DNA of 64,000 bases from Leptotrichia sp. oral taxon 221 (GCF_018128245.1 NZ_CP072378.1:1364001-1428000), one strand, 5' to 3'; counted from the stretch's first letter, positions 35,910 through 47,183 are shown. The notes: generated by a model from the letters alone, not told the origin. A program made the numbers and translations.

Positions 35910-37055
35910 CTATTTCATAGCTTCTACTTGTTTCAAGATTTGGTCTGCTCCTTGTACTTTAGCTGCAACTGCTTCTTTTAATAATTTAACTGCTTCAGCT
36001 TTTTTACCCATTTGAGCATATAATTGTCCTAACATTGCTTTAGCTTGGTTATCTTTATTTTCAGTAATAGCTTTTTGTAAGTATTTTTCAGCTAATTGAG
36101 GACTTCCTAATCCTGCATAGAAAATTCCTAATTCTTTATTTACTGTTGTAGGCGCTTTTGCTTTCAATTTATTGTAGATTGAAGTAGCATTTGCTGTATC
36201 ATTTTTTGATTCATAAATTGCTAACAATAAGATATTTGCATCATTGCTCTTAGGATCTGCCGCTGCTGCTTTTTTCAAGTAGTCTTCAGCTTTTGTTAAG
36301 TTATTTGTTTGTAAGTAATGTGAACCTAACATTCCTAAAATTTGTGCATTTTTTCCACTTGTAATTGTATTCATTTCAGTTAAATATTTTTCCGCATCTG
36401 CGTTATTTTTTTCAGCTAATGCTATTTGTGCAAGAAGGTATCCTGCTGGTAATTTAGCTTCTTTTGATGCACTGCTATATGAATCTTTTAAATATTTTTT
36501 AGCATTTGGAAGATTATTTTTTCCTAAATAATATTGACCAACATTATAATTTATATATGCTTTGTAATCTACATTTGAAGATGACATTGCTTTATTATAT
36601 CTTGCTTGACCTTTTGATTGCATTCCATTTTCAAAATAGAAGATAATTAAACTTGAAGCTAAATCTCCATCTGCTCCTTGAGTTTTTTCATCTGCCCAAG
36701 AAATATAATTTTCTGCTCCTTTAATATTTTTTTCTTGAAGACTGATTAAGTATAATAATCTTGCAGCTTCTACAGTATCTTCTGTAACAGTTTTTCCATC
36801 ATTCCAAGCTGATAATAAATATTTTTTAGCTGTAGGTATATTATTTTTCCCTAAGTAATATGCTCCTAATTGGAAATTAGCTTTTGTTACATAAGTTGCA
36901 TCTCCTGAGTTTACTACTTTTTCTAATACTTTTACTGCTTGTTCAACTTTATTACCTTTTGCTAAATTTTCTGCATTTTGATAATCACTTTTTGCATCTG
37001 CAAAAGATAACGCACTTGCTCCTAATAATGCTCCCACTAGTAATAATTTTTTCAT
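35910..37055 (-). CDS. Exported TPR-repeat protein
   Basis: 381 residues with a signal peptide (MKKLLLVGALLGASALSFA) and about 9-10 tetratricopeptide repeats through the whole mature part (for example AQILGMLGSHYLQTNNLTKA, KAMLGQLYAQMGKKAEAVKL). No catalytic domain. The start at 37055 has TAGGAGG five bases upstream; a longer reading to 37100 is unsupported. TPR proteins in the periplasm often scaffold secretion or wall machinery. The function here is unknown. It is monocistronic, with its own terminator and a palindrome in its leader. Confidence 0.85.
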   Translation of the reverse strand: MKKLLLVGALLGASALSFADAKSDYQNAENLAKGNKVEQAVKVLEKVVNSGDATYVTKANFQLGAYYLGKNNIPTAKKYLLSAWNDGKTVTEDTVEAARLLYLISLQEKNIKGAENYISWADEKTQGADGDLASSLIIFYFENGMQSKGQARYNKAMSSSNVDYKAYINYNVGQYYLGKNNLPNAKKYLKDSYSSASKEAKLPAGYLLAQIALAEKNNADAEKYLTEMNTITSGKNAQILGMLGSHYLQTNNLTKAEDYLKKAAAADPKSNDANILLLAIYESKNDTANATSIYNKLKAKAPTTVNKELGIFYAGLGSPQLAEKYLQKAITENKDNQAKAMLGQLYAQMGKKAEAVKLLKEAVAAKVQGADQILKQVEAMK

Positions 37056-37107
37056 TTTTCCTCCTAAACTAATATTCTCTTTTATAATAAAATACTTCAT
37101 AATCTTT

Positions 37108-37129
37108 TTTACTTAATAAATTAAGTAAA
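37108..37129 (-). promoter_or_regulatory. Perfect palindrome upstream of the TPR gene
   Basis: TTTACTTAAT-AA-ATTAAGTAAA, two perfect 10-base arms, 53 bp before the ATG. It could be an operator or a leader hairpin. No T tract follows on the minus strand. Confidence 0.45.
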
Positions 37130-37219
37130 CTAAATCACAAATATTTATATAATATCGAAAATATTTCTCCTCTTATTTTTTTAATTTTTATTATTTTTTA
37201 ACGAATTGAGTTATTCTAT

Positions 37220-37247
37220 CACAAAAACCTTAGAAATAACTTTCTAA
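37220..37247 (-). terminator. Terminator after dapH
   Basis: On the minus strand TTAGAAA-GTTA-TTTCTAA, 7 bp with a 4-nt loop, then GGTTTTTGTG. It lies about 65 bp past the dapH stop. Confidence 0.6.
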
Positions 37248-37310
37248 AACTGCACTAAAACCTTTGTGAATTCCTTAAAGGTAGTAAAAATCAACTATTT
37301 AAACTCTCTA

Positions 37311-38006
37311 TTATTTTCTCAATTCTTCAACTAATTCTGTTTTAGATGCTGTTTTATCATCTACATTTTTAATAATTTTAGCTGGTGTTCCCGCTACAAC
37401 TACATTTTCTGGTACATTTTCAGTAACAACCGCTCCTGCTGCCACAACTGAACCTTTCCCAACTCTAACTCCCTCTAAAACAACTGCATTTGCTCCGATA
37501 ACAACGTTGTCTTCAACTACTACAGGATCTGCTGAAGGTGGCTCAATAACTCCTGCTAACACTGCTCCAGCTCCAATATGACAGTTTTTACCAACTTTAG
37601 CTCTTCCACCAAGAACAACGTTCATATCAATCATTGTCCCTTCACCAATTTCAGCACCAATATTGATAACAGCTCCCATCATGATAACTGCTCTATCTCC
37701 GATTGAAACTTTATCTCTGATATAAACTCCTGGCTCAATTCTTGCATTAATATTTTTAATATCAAGCATAGGAACTCCTGAATTTCTTCTATCATTTTTT
37801 AAATAGTAATTTGTTAAGTTATTATCTTTTATAACTTTTTCAACATTTTGCCAATCTCCAAATACTATTTTCAATCCATCTTTTCCTATAACTTTACAAG
37901 AATGAGTCTCTTTTATTTCTTCATCTGTATACAATTCAACTGGTGTAGTTTTTTCAGCATTTGCTATAAATTGTATAATCTCTTTTGATCTTTCTAATTC
38001 TGTCAT
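37311..38006 (-). CDS. dapH: Tetrahydrodipicolinate N-acetyltransferase
   Basis: Acetylates tetrahydrodipicolinate in the acetylase branch of diaminopimelate and lysine synthesis. 231 residues. The C-terminal half is a left-handed beta-helix of hexapeptide repeats ([60 protein letters not shown]). The start was set to the second ATG (38004-38006), six bases from TAGGAG, because the first ATG abuts that site. It follows dapB by 30 bp. Confidence 0.95.
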   Translation of the reverse strand: MTELERSKEIIQFIANAEKTTPVELYTDEEIKETHSCKVIGKDGLKIVFGDWQNVEKVIKDNNLTNYYLKNDRRNSGVPMLDIKNINARIEPGVYIRDKVSIGDRAVIMMGAVINIGAEIGEGTMIDMNVVLGGRAKVGKNCHIGAGAVLAGVIEPPSADPVVVEDNVVIGANAVVLEGVRVGKGSVVAAGAVVTENVPENVVVAGTPAKIIKNVDDKTASKTELVEELRK

Positions 38007-38036
38007 TTTCATCTCCTATTTTTAGTATTCAATAAT

Positions 38037-38768
38037 CTATTTATTTATCCCTAAAACATCTTTCATTTCATAACTTCCAGCTGGTTTACCTTTTAAATAA
38101 AGAATAGCTTTTACAGCTCCGTCTGAAAACATTTTTCTTGACAAAGCTTCATGTTTTATTTCTATAATTTCGTCATTTTTTGCGTAAATCACAGTATGTT
38201 CACCTACAATATTTCCACCTCTTATAGAATGAACTCCAATTTCTTTAGGTTGTCTTTTACTTTCTCCTTCTCTTCCGTAAACGACTCTATAATCTCCATC
38301 TAAATTCTTTTCTACCACTTCTAACAACGTATTTGCTGTTCCACTTGGTGCATCAATTTTTCTATTATGATGCTTTTCAACTATTTCAATATCGAAATCA
38401 CTCAATAATTTTGTTGCATAAGCTACTATTTCATTTAAAACAGTTACTCCTAGTGAGGTATTTGTCGCTTTAATCAATGGTATTTTTTTTGATGCATCTT
38501 CTATTTTTTTCAACTGTTCTGGTGTATGTCCTGTTGTTGCTATAACTACAGGTACATTTTTTGAAACAGCCGCTTCTAGAACATCATCAATTAAAGTAAA
38601 ATGTGAAAAATCAATAATCGCATCATAATCTACATTTTCTCCACTTAATTTTTTGAAATCTCCATTTCCTAATGGATCAACAAATCCAACAAACTCATTA
38701 TTTGAACTTATAATTGAATCTTTCACGTATTGTGCCATAACTCCAGCACCATAAACAACTATTTTCAT
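38037..38768 (-). CDS. dapB: 4-hydroxy-tetrahydrodipicolinate reductase
   Basis: Reduces 4-hydroxy-tetrahydrodipicolinate, giving tetrahydrodipicolinate for DapH. 243 residues, slightly short but complete. The NAD(P)-binding start is VVYGAGVMAQYV, with DFSHFTLIDD and the catalytic motif EKHHNRKIDAPSGTA. GAGAGGTAATA precedes the ATG. dapB and dapH form a two-gene unit for cross-link amino acid supply to the cell wall. Confidence 0.95.
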   Translation of the reverse strand: MKIVVYGAGVMAQYVKDSIISSNNEFVGFVDPLGNGDFKKLSGENVDYDAIIDFSHFTLIDDVLEAAVSKNVPVVIATTGHTPEQLKKIEDASKKIPLIKATNTSLGVTVLNEIVAYATKLLSDFDIEIVEKHHNRKIDAPSGTANTLLEVVEKNLDGDYRVVYGREGESKRQPKEIGVHSIRGGNIVGEHTVIYAKNDEIIEIKHEALSRKMFSDGAVKAILYLKGKPAGSYEMKDVLGINK

Positions 38769-38867
38769 TATTACCTCTCTAAATTTATGTACTAAAACTT
38801 CTGCTACATAGGTTTTATTAATATTTATCTAAATTTTAATTTCCTATTTTATTTTTCATAAAAATTA

Positions 38868-39890
38868 TTACGAACTTCTTACACCTGTCATTAATAATCT
38901 ATCTGGTTTTGTTCTAACTTTATCAGTTTCTATTTCTAAAATACTTTCTGAAGCTCCTATTTTTCTTAATCTTCTTAATACTTCAATAGTAAATTCTTCA
39001 TAATCTGATTCCGATAATTTTTTACCAAATTTATCCATTTGTTCAGATAATTCATAGAATTCTTTATTTTCATCACTTAATGTAGGTGTATTTATGTATT
39101 TAATTACTTGATTTGTATTTTTATCCTCTTTCACTGTTCCCCACAACAAATCAAAGTTATTTGATAATTTATCAGATGGTGCAATTACTTTTTCTGAATG
39201 TGCAACTTCTGCAAAATTTCCATAAGCATCTTCATACCCTATAAATACTTCATAATCTTTACTTGTGTCAACATCAAGTATATAATGTGAACCTACTCTT
39301 TCATGTCTTACAATTTTTCTATATTCATGTCCATCCTTAAATAATTTTATAATAATATTATCTATAACATGATTATTTTCTGCCAATCTATTAAATGTTT
39401 CTTCTCTTATTTCCCAATATACATACAATGTAGTTGGATTTTTAGGCATAAGCACTGCTTCATCTACAAAATAAGCACTTGGCAAGAATGCTTTATCGAA
39501 ATAAATATCTTCTTTATTTGATACTCCAACATGCTCAGATCCTCTAACAAATTTAGATTTATTTATTTCAGTTTCAACTAATCTTTTTTCAATTTCTTCA
39601 GTATTTATATCTCTATATTTAAAACTTAAAGCTCTAAATTTTCTTATTCTTCTATTTAAAATTCTTATTAATTTTTTGTTTGGATAGTTTCTATAATAAG
39701 AAGCTCTTGGAGATTTTCTTACTTTGATTCCTTTTGCTTTTTCTTCTGATTTTGATTCTTTTGATTTTTCTTTCATTGATTTTTCCTCTTTTTTCAAATC
39801 TTTAACAAAAACTTTTTTATCTTCTTCAGTACTCACTTTTTTTGTTACATTTTCTGTTTTTTTCTTTGACAATTTTTTAATTTTACTCAT
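38868..39890 (-). CDS. DUF4912 domain protein with a lysine-rich N-terminus
   Basis: 340 residues. The first 80 or so are Lys/Glu/Ser-rich and likely disordered, with two basic runs (about 1-15 and 60-90). The DUF4912 core covers about 125-225: AVLMPKNPTTLYVYWEIREETFNRL and DVDTSKDYEVFIGYED. The C-terminus (about 265-340) is helical and ends TKPDRLLMTGVRSS. No membrane or signal segment. DUF4912 proteins are common in Fusobacteria, Firmicutes and Chloroflexi, and some sit near glycogen-branching genes, but no role is established. It has its own promoter with a palindrome on the -10. Confidence 0.8.
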   Translation of the reverse strand: MSKIKKLSKKKTENVTKKVSTEEDKKVFVKDLKKEEKSMKEKSKESKSEEKAKGIKVRKSPRASYYRNYPNKKLIRILNRRIRKFRALSFKYRDINTEEIEKRLVETEINKSKFVRGSEHVGVSNKEDIYFDKAFLPSAYFVDEAVLMPKNPTTLYVYWEIREETFNRLAENNHVIDNIIIKLFKDGHEYRKIVRHERVGSHYILDVDTSKDYEVFIGYEDAYGNFAEVAHSEKVIAPSDKLSNNFDLLWGTVKEDKNTNQVIKYINTPTLSDENKEFYELSEQMDKFGKKLSESDYEEFTIEVLRRLRKIGASESILEIETDKVRTKPDRLLMTGVRSS

Positions 39891-39934
39891 TTAAAAGCCT
39901 CCAATTTTAATTTTTTATATGTCTTTTCATACTC

Positions 39935-39972
39935 TATACTTTAAAGTATATCATAAATATTTACAAAGTCAA
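39935..39972 (-). promoter_or_regulatory. Promoter of the DUF4912 gene overlapped by a palindrome
   Basis: Minus strand: -35 TTGACT (39967-39972), 16-bp spacer, -10 TATACT (39945-39950). The -10 forms one arm of the perfect 16-base palindrome TATACTTTAAAGTATA (39935-39950), which also spans the predicted start. Confidence 0.65.
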
Positions 39973-40151
39973 ATTTTTATGTAAAACTTATTTTTTTATA
40001 TAAAAATAATTTATATAAAATTAAATCTCTGCAAATATAACTGCAAGAAGAATTATATTTTAAGTTTTTTCTAATTGGAATTTTTTTGTACTAAAGACTG
40101 CTCTAATTACTTTCCAAACATTTTTTCAAATATTTATTTAACCTATTAAGT
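39973..40151. other. A+T-rich gap between the DUF4912 promoter and the atp terminator
   Basis: Part of the 328-bp gap between atpC and the DUF4912 gene. No gene seen; a short TGCA repeat dyad lies at about 40030-40045. Confidence 0.4.
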
Positions 40152-40178
40152 ATGGAGCTAAAATAGAAATAGCTCCAT
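40152..40178 (-). terminator. Hairpin after atpC
   Basis: ATGGAGCTA (40152-40160) pairs perfectly with TAGCTCCAT (40170-40178), 9-nt loop. It lies about 40 bp past atpC. The trailing bases are not a T tract, so it may be an inefficient terminator or a 3'-end stabiliser of the long atp mRNA. Confidence 0.6.
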
Positions 40179-40218
40179 CCATTAATAAGTATCCAAATTA
40201 CATAAATAATATGGATTT

Positions 40219-40608
40219 TTATTTTCTCAATAAATTACTTTGAATTTTTTTCTTAGTTCCTAAAATATCTTGTTCTTCATGTATTTTATTTCGTTTTGAA
40301 GCTTCGATTGCAGCTTTTTTAGCCATTCTAATAGCATCTGCTTTTTCTGCTTCAAGAACTTCTTCACCAAGGACAACTACTTTATCCTGTCTAACTTCTA
40401 AAAAACCTCCGTTTAAAAAATACGATGTTTCTTTATTATCTTTTTCACGGACTAACATTTCACCAGAACCAATTGGAGAAATAAAATTAATATGTTTAGC
40501 CAATATTCCTATATCTCCTGTTTCAGTTCTAATTCTCAAAAATGTTACTGGTTTCTCAAAAACTAATCCTTCTGGTGTAACTACTTTTGCAATAAATTCT
40601 GTTGCCAT
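40219..40608 (-). CDS. atpC: ATP synthase epsilon subunit
   Basis: Regulatory subunit of the F1 central stalk. 129 residues: an N-terminal beta sandwich (KVVTPEGLVFEKPVTFLRI, GDIGILAKHINFISPIGSGE) and a two-helix C-terminal arm (ADAIRMAKKAAIEASKRNKI). GGAGATAATT precedes the ATG. It ends the atp operon, 11 bp after atpD. Confidence 0.95.
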   Translation of the reverse strand: MATEFIAKVVTPEGLVFEKPVTFLRIRTETGDIGILAKHINFISPIGSGEMLVREKDNKETSYFLNGGFLEVRQDKVVVLGEEVLEAEKADAIRMAKKAAIEASKRNKIHEEQDILGTKKKIQSNLLRK

Positions 40609-40619
40609 AATTATCTCCT

Positions 40620-42023
<1,404 letters not shown>

Positions 42024-42047
42024 TTAACCTCCTTTACAATTATGTTC

Positions 42048-42908
42048 TTATTTTAATGCTTGAGAACCACTTACAATTTCAGTCAATTCTTGCGTAATCA
42101 TTGTTTGTCTTTCTCTATTATAATCTACTGTTAATCTTTTAACCATATCTGCTGCATTATCATTGGCTTGTTTCATAGCTGACATTCTTGCTGAATGTTC
42201 ACTCGCTGAATTTTCCAATAATGATTGATAAAGTTTAATATTCAAAACTTTTGGAATAAAAGCTGTTAATACTTGATCTTCCGAAGGTTCAAATACATAT
42301 TCTTTTGTTGGAAGATTTTCTTTTTTCTCAATTGGAAGCAATTTTTCAATTTGAATGTTATATTCTATTGCCGAAACAAATTTAGAATAAATCAAATATA
42401 CTTCATCATAAAAATCATTTAAGTAAAATTGAGTAATATCTTCACTTATTTTCTTCCCTTTTTCAAACATTGTTTCAGGAATTAATTGAACATACTCACT
42501 GTCTACTTGAATTTCTCTATTTTTACAGTAATCTTTTGCTTTTTTCCCAATTGTTACTACCGAAACTTCTTTTCCTTCTTTTTTAAATCTCTTTATCATT
42601 TCATCTAATTTTCTCAATGTAACAGAGTTAAAACTTCCACAAAGACCTCTGTCAGAAGTCATTACAACTATTCCGACTTTTTTTACTTCTCTTTTTCCAT
42701 CAAAAATAACAAATCTATTTCCTTTTAAACTTGCTACTAGATTATCGAAAGCTAAGTCTATTGCTTCTGCATATTTTCTTGATTTCAGTGTAAGAACCTG
42801 AAACTTTTTAAATTTTGTAGATGATACAATATTCATTGCATTAGTGATTTGACTTGTATTTTTTATACTGTCAATTCTCTCTTTTATTTCCTTCATGTTT
42901 GCACCCAT
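42048..42908 (-). CDS. atpG: ATP synthase gamma subunit
   Basis: Central rotor shaft of F1. 286 residues. N-terminal helix MKEIKERIDSIKNTSQITNAM, core VGIVVMTSDRGLCGSFNS, and the C-terminal helix ASEHSARMSAMKQANDNA. The start is uncertain by a few codons: the ATG at 42906-42908 has AGGTG six bases before it, and an internal ATG four codons on also fits. It directly follows atpA with a 12-bp gap. Confidence 0.95.
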   Translation of the reverse strand: MGANMKEIKERIDSIKNTSQITNAMNIVSSTKFKKFQVLTLKSRKYAEAIDLAFDNLVASLKGNRFVIFDGKREVKKVGIVVMTSDRGLCGSFNSVTLRKLDEMIKRFKKEGKEVSVVTIGKKAKDYCKNREIQVDSEYVQLIPETMFEKGKKISEDITQFYLNDFYDEVYLIYSKFVSAIEYNIQIEKLLPIEKKENLPTKEYVFEPSEDQVLTAFIPKVLNIKLYQSLLENSASEHSARMSAMKQANDNAADMVKRLTVDYNRERQTMITQELTEIVSGSQALK

Positions 42909-42920
42909 TTGCTTCACCTA

Positions 42921-44429
42921 CTAACTAAGAATGTATTCTTTTTTATATTGTTTGATAAACTCATCTATTTCTTGTCTCAAATCATCTGTTAATTGTTTTT
43001 TATCTAATATTTTTCCTAAAATATCACTATTATTTCTCATACTTTCAATTAACGATTTTTCAAAATTTCTAACTTTTTCAACTGGAATATCATCAAAGAA
43101 ACCATTTGTTACGCTATAAAACGAAATAACTTGTTCTTCAACTGCATAAGGTGTGTATTGTGCTTGTTTTAGCACTTCCATAATTCTGGCACCTCTATTT
43201 AATTGATCTCTAGTTGCTTTATCAAGGTCTGATCCAAATTGTGTAAATGCCAACAATTCATTATATTGAGCTAATTCCAATTTTACTTTTGAAGCAACCT
43301 GTTTCATTGCTTTTATTTGAGCGTTTCCTCCAACCCTTGATACAGAAACCCCTGCATTAATTGCTGGTCTGAATCCTGAATTAAATAAGTCTGTTTCCAA
43401 GAATATTTGTCCATCTGTAATTGAAATTACATTTGTTGGAATGTATGCCGAAATATCTCCAGCTTTTGTTTCAATAATTGGTAAGGCTGTTATTGAACCT
43501 CCACCTAATTTATCACTTAATTTTGCTGCTCTTTCAAGTAATCTTGAATGTAAGTAGAATACATCCCCAGGGAATGCTTCCCTTCCAGGTGGTCTTTTCA
43601 ATAATAGAGACATTTCTCTATAAGCAACGGCGTGTTTCGATAAATCATCATAAACTATCAAAACATTTTTCCCTTGATCCATAAAATATTCTCCCATAGC
43701 CACTCCTGAATAAGGTGCTAGATATTGTAATGGAGCTGATTCTGATGCTGTTGCAGCAACTATTATTGTATATTCTAATGCTCCTGTTTCTTCTAATTTT
43801 TTGTATATTTGAGCAACTGTTGATCTTTTTTGTCCGATTGCTACATATACACATAATGTTCCTGTTCCTTTTTGATTAATTATAGCATCAATTGCAATTG
43901 CTGTTTTACCAGTTTGTCTATCTCCTATAATTAATTCCCTTTGACCTTTACCAATTGGGAACATTCCATCTATTGATTTAATTCCAGTTTGTAATGGTTC
44001 ACTAACTGGTTTTCTTGCGATAATTCCTGATGCTTGTCTTTCGATAGGCATATATTTATCAGCTTTTATATCACCTTTTCCATCTATAGGAGATCCTAAG
44101 GCGTCAACTACTCTTCCTAATAATTCATTTCCAGCTGGGACTTCAGCTACTTTTCCAGTACCTCTAACTGTACTTCCTTCTTTTATCCCTCTACTTTCAC
44201 CAAAAATTACTGCTCCTATATTATTTTCCTCTAAATTCAATGCCATTCCTACTACACCATTTTCAAATGTTAATAATTCTCCTGACATCGCATTACTTAA
44301 TCCGTAAATCCTTGCTATTCCATCTCCAACTTCCAACACCGTTCCAACGTTAGAAACATCCAGAGTCGATTTATAGCTTTCAATTTCTTCACGAATAATT
44401 TTGCTCACTTCTTCTGGTTTTATTCTCAA
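42921..44429 (-). CDS. atpA: ATP synthase alpha subunit
   Basis: Non-catalytic nucleotide-binding F1 subunit. 502 residues. The P-loop is [13 protein letters not shown]; other marks are [20 protein letters not shown] and [17 protein letters not shown]. The start is TTG at 44427-44429, eight bases after AGGAGGTG. It fits between atpH (18 bp upstream) and atpG. Confidence 0.98.
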   Translation of the reverse strand: MRIKPEEVSKIIREEIESYKSTLDVSNVGTVLEVGDGIARIYGLSNAMSGELLTFENGVVGMALNLEENNIGAVIFGESRGIKEGSTVRGTGKVAEVPAGNELLGRVVDALGSPIDGKGDIKADKYMPIERQASGIIARKPVSEPLQTGIKSIDGMFPIGKGQRELIIGDRQTGKTAIAIDAIINQKGTGTLCVYVAIGQKRSTVAQIYKKLEETGALEYTIIVAATASESAPLQYLAPYSGVAMGEYFMDQGKNVLIVYDDLSKHAVAYREMSLLLKRPPGREAFPGDVFYLHSRLLERAAKLSDKLGGGSITALPIIETKAGDISAYIPTNVISITDGQIFLETDLFNSGFRPAINAGVSVSRVGGNAQIKAMKQVASKVKLELAQYNELLAFTQFGSDLDKATRDQLNRGARIMEVLKQAQYTPYAVEEQVISFYSVTNGFFDDIPVEKVRNFEKSLIESMRNNSDILGKILDKKQLTDDLRQEIDEFIKQYKKEYILS

Positions 44430-44447
44430 GAAAAAGCACCTCCTATT

Positions 44448-44975
44448 CTAGAATATTCTTTTCATATCTTCAATTTGATGCTTGATAGAGCCATTTATTA
44501 CATCGTTTCCAACTTTTATAATTCCTCCACCAATTATGCTTTCATCAATTTCAAGATTCAGAACTATTTTTTTACCATATTTCTTCTCTAATTTTTTTAT
44601 TAATTTTTCTTTTTGTGCTTCAGATAATTCTTTTGTAAATATAGCTACAACTGGTAATTTACTTTCTTCTTTATACAAAAAACTAACATAATTATCTCTT
44701 ATCAATGAAATATAGTTCATTCTATCTTTACTAACTAAATAATTAATTATATTAAATGATTCTGGATTTATAAAACTAAATGCCTTTTTTAAAAATTTTT
44801 CTTTTTCTTCAGTTGTTACAATTGGATTACTCAAAAAATTTCTAAAATTTTCATCTTCATTATATTTTTCAGTCAATAAATTCAAAATTTCTCTAATTTC
44901 ATCTTGTTTATTGTTTTCTTTTGCAATCTCATAAATTGCTGTAGCATATCTTTGAGCTATCATATTATTATCCAC
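44448..44975 (-). CDS. atpH: ATP synthase delta subunit
   Basis: Stator subunit that joins F1 to the b dimer. 175 residues. N-terminal helical domain beginning RYATAIYEIAKENN, and C-terminal GGGIIKVGNDVINGSIKHQ. The start is GTG at 44973-44975, six bases after AGGTG and two bases past the atpF stop; the longer reading would overlap atpF. Confidence 0.92.
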   Translation of the reverse strand: MDNNMIAQRYATAIYEIAKENNKQDEIREILNLLTEKYNEDENFRNFLSNPIVTTEEKEKFLKKAFSFINPESFNIINYLVSKDRMNYISLIRDNYVSFLYKEESKLPVVAIFTKELSEAQKEKLIKKLEKKYGKKIVLNLEIDESIIGGGIIKVGNDVINGSIKHQIEDMKRIF

Positions 44976-44976
44976 A

Positions 44977-45471
44977 TTAATCACCTACTTGCTCAATAAA
45001 ATTATCTATTATCGTATCCTGTTTATCTTTGACATTTTCTTTAATTATTTTTTCAGCAAGTTCGGCTGCCATGTGACCAACTTCTTTTTGAAGCGCAAAT
45101 TTAGCATTAAGTCTCATTTTCTCAATATCGGCTTCTGCTTTCATCATCATTCTATCTCTATTTTCCATAGCTGTAGATACAATTTGATCTTTTCTTTCAT
45201 CAGCTTGTCTTTCAGCTTTAATAAGAATATCATTTGCTCTTCTTTTTGATTCTTTTTTCAATTTAGTAATCGCTGTTTTTTGTTCTTCTAATTTTGCTTT
45301 TTCATTTTCAACGATTTCCATTTCAGATAATGCCATTTTTTTTCTATCTTCAAGCACTTTCCCAATTTTCTTAGCAAACGCCCTCCAAAAGATATAAACT
45401 AATACTAAAAAATTAATAATTTGAATAGCCATCGTAAAATCTATATTTACTAATTTTGCTCCCTCGTTCAT
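44977..45471 (-). CDS. atpF: ATP synthase b subunit
   Basis: Peripheral stalk. 164 residues: one membrane helix (about 12-30, FTMAIQIINFLVLVYIFW) and a long charged helix after it, ending in ADERKDQ and AEKIIKENVKDKQ. The start at 45471 follows AAGGAG by eight bases; a GTG at 45478-45480 overlaps that site. Overlap-free join with atpH. Confidence 0.94.
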   Translation of the reverse strand: MNEGAKLVNIDFTMAIQIINFLVLVYIFWRAFAKKIGKVLEDRKKMALSEMEIVENEKAKLEEQKTAITKLKKESKRRANDILIKAERQADERKDQIVSTAMENRDRMMMKAEADIEKMRLNAKFALQKEVGHMAAELAEKIIKENVKDKQDTIIDNFIEQVGD

Positions 45472-45498
45472 TATTTCCACTCCTTGATTTTTTTAGTA

Positions 45499-45735
45499 TT
45501 ATCCTTTTAAGAAGATTAACAAGAATGCTATTACTAACGCATAAATTGCTGATGATTCTGTAATTGCTAACCCTGTAATCAATGTTTGCATAATATCTTG
45601 TTTTGCTTCTGGTTGTCTAGAAATAGCTTCTACTGCGTATCCAGTTGCAATCCCTTGTCCTAATCCTGCTCCAATTCCTCCTATTGCTGCAATTCCTGCT
45701 CCTAATAATGCTGCTGCTTGTACTAAGTTTCCCAT
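45499..45735 (-). CDS. atpE: ATP synthase c subunit, sodium-type signature
   Basis: Forms the rotor ring. 78 residues, two membrane helices with the conserved loop [10 protein letters not shown] (about 39-48). The ion-binding Glu60 lies in [11 protein letters not shown]. Compared with the Ilyobacter tartaricus c subunit (Gln32, Glu65, Ser66, Tyr70), the equivalent Gln27, Glu60, Ser61 and Tyr65 are all present, matching the sodium-binding pattern. Thr67 is replaced by Ser62. Sodium coupling is therefore a strong inference, not a proof. AGGAGG precedes the ATG. Confidence 0.95.
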   Translation of the reverse strand: MGNLVQAAALLGAGIAAIGGIGAGLGQGIATGYAVEAISRQPEAKQDIMQTLITGLAITESSAIYALVIAFLLIFLKG

Positions 45736-45796
45736 TTTTTTCCTCCTAAAATTTCTAATTTTTTTAAATTTTAAACTTTGCTTTTTAAAGAATTTT

Positions 45797-46705
45797 TTAT
45801 TCTTCTCCTTCGTTCTCTTCTCCTAATGCTTCACCTATATAAACTGATGACAATATAGTAAATACAAAAGCTTGTACTATACCTATAAATCCATCCAAAT
45901 ATAATTGTAATAATATCGGCCAACCAACTGAAAAAGAAAAACTTCCTTGAAGTAAATTTCTAGTCGCTGACTGTATTAAATTACGACCAACTAAACTATA
46001 TAAAAGTCCACCAATTACAAGTCCAGCCAACATATTTCCAAATAATCTCATTGATGTGTTAAGTACTTTCGATATTATCTCAACTACATTTATTGGAAAC
46101 ATAAACCACATAGGCTCGAATAAACTTTTTAAGTATGCTACAAATCCGCCTCTTTTTATTGACAATCTCAAGAATAAAAAGATTACTACTAATGATAACC
46201 CTATAGCTGTATTTGGATCAGCTGTCGGAGTCCTAAAGAAATGACCTACATGATATACTCCATTTTCTTTTGTGATCATTAGAATAAACGGAAATAAAAA
46301 CAAACTTAAATTTGAAAATAGTATAAAAGCGAACAAAGCCGAGAAAAAAGGTACAAATTTTTTCTTCTTTTCTCCAAATGTTGTCAAAAATGTATTTTCA
46401 ATAAATTTATAATATTCTTCTAAAATTACTTGTAACTTACTTGGATTTGTTACACTGATGTTTTTAGTTCCAAGTTTCAAAATAATGATTAACAATATCA
46501 TTATTGCCCAAGTATTTAAAACAGTTTGGCTTAATTGAAAATTGATTTTACCAAAAACAAAATGAAAATAATGTGGTGCTTCAACTACTGCACTTGGCAT
46601 TACGAATTTGATCGGCAAGAAAGTCGACATCAAAGCCAAGATAATATTAACAACCAGCATCATCGCAAACAAAAATATTATAAACTTAGTCATTTTTTGT
46701 TTCAT
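45797..46705 (-). CDS. atpB: ATP synthase a subunit
   Basis: Stator channel of Fo. 302 residues, about six membrane helices. The conserved Arg that meets the c ring is in the region [13 protein letters not shown], read here as [18 protein letters not shown]. The C-terminal helix is [23 protein letters not shown] lies seven bases before the ATG. 79 bp separate it from atpI. Confidence 0.94.
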   Translation of the reverse strand: MKQKMTKFIIFLFAMMLVVNIILALMSTFLPIKFVMPSAVVEAPHYFHFVFGKINFQLSQTVLNTWAIMILLIIILKLGTKNISVTNPSKLQVILEEYYKFIENTFLTTFGEKKKKFVPFFSALFAFILFSNLSLFLFPFILMITKENGVYHVGHFFRTPTADPNTAIGLSLVVIFLFLRLSIKRGGFVAYLKSLFEPMWFMFPINVVEIISKVLNTSMRLFGNMLAGLVIGGLLYSLVGRNLIQSATRNLLQGSFSFSVGWPILLQLYLDGFIGIVQAFVFTILSSVYIGEALGEENEGEE

Positions 46706-46784
46706 CTTCTATCTCCTTTCTCTCTAATATAAAAGCAATTGAAAAATTCTTTTTACAAATTCTTCACTTTCTATTATACTCCTA

Positions 46785-47183
46785 TTATCGTTTTTTTGCA
46801 AACATTAAAATCATTTGATTTATAAAAATTGAAAATTTAAAATTTAATGCTCCTAAGCCAGTAAATACAAGATTTTGAATGAGATAATCAGAGAAATATT
46901 TTTTACTCACATATCCTACTAAAAAAAATCCAATTCCCAATATTATCAATCTTTTAAGAAATTCTAAATTCCCTCTCAATTTTGGTCGTGATTTTAAATA
47001 AAAAATCTTTTGAACGCCATTTATTAGTAAAAGAATATTTATTGTAGAAATTAATGAACCTACAAAATATGCGAAATATAATTCTACTCGATTAAAAATT
47101 ATTCCTATTAACAGAATTACTATTGCTAAAATTATTGAAATTTTATATATTTTTTTTATTTCTTTTGGTATATTTTCTAGCAT
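46785..47183 (-). CDS. atpI: ATP synthase subunit I (AtpI-like)
   Basis: 132 residues, four hydrophobic segments, fitting the subunit I family that sits at the start of atp operons and helps c-ring assembly or magnesium supply. Marks: IILAIVILLIGIIFNRVELY and YFAYFVGSLISTINILL. Divergence in this family is high, so the call rests partly on position. The ATG at 47181-47183 follows GAGGTG; the preceding GTG was rejected. Confidence 0.8.
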   Translation of the reverse strand: MLENIPKEIKKIYKISIILAIVILLIGIIFNRVELYFAYFVGSLISTINILLLINGVQKIFYLKSRPKLRGNLEFLKRLIILGIGFFLVGYVSKKYFSDYLIQNLVFTGLGALNFKFSIFINQMILMFAKKR

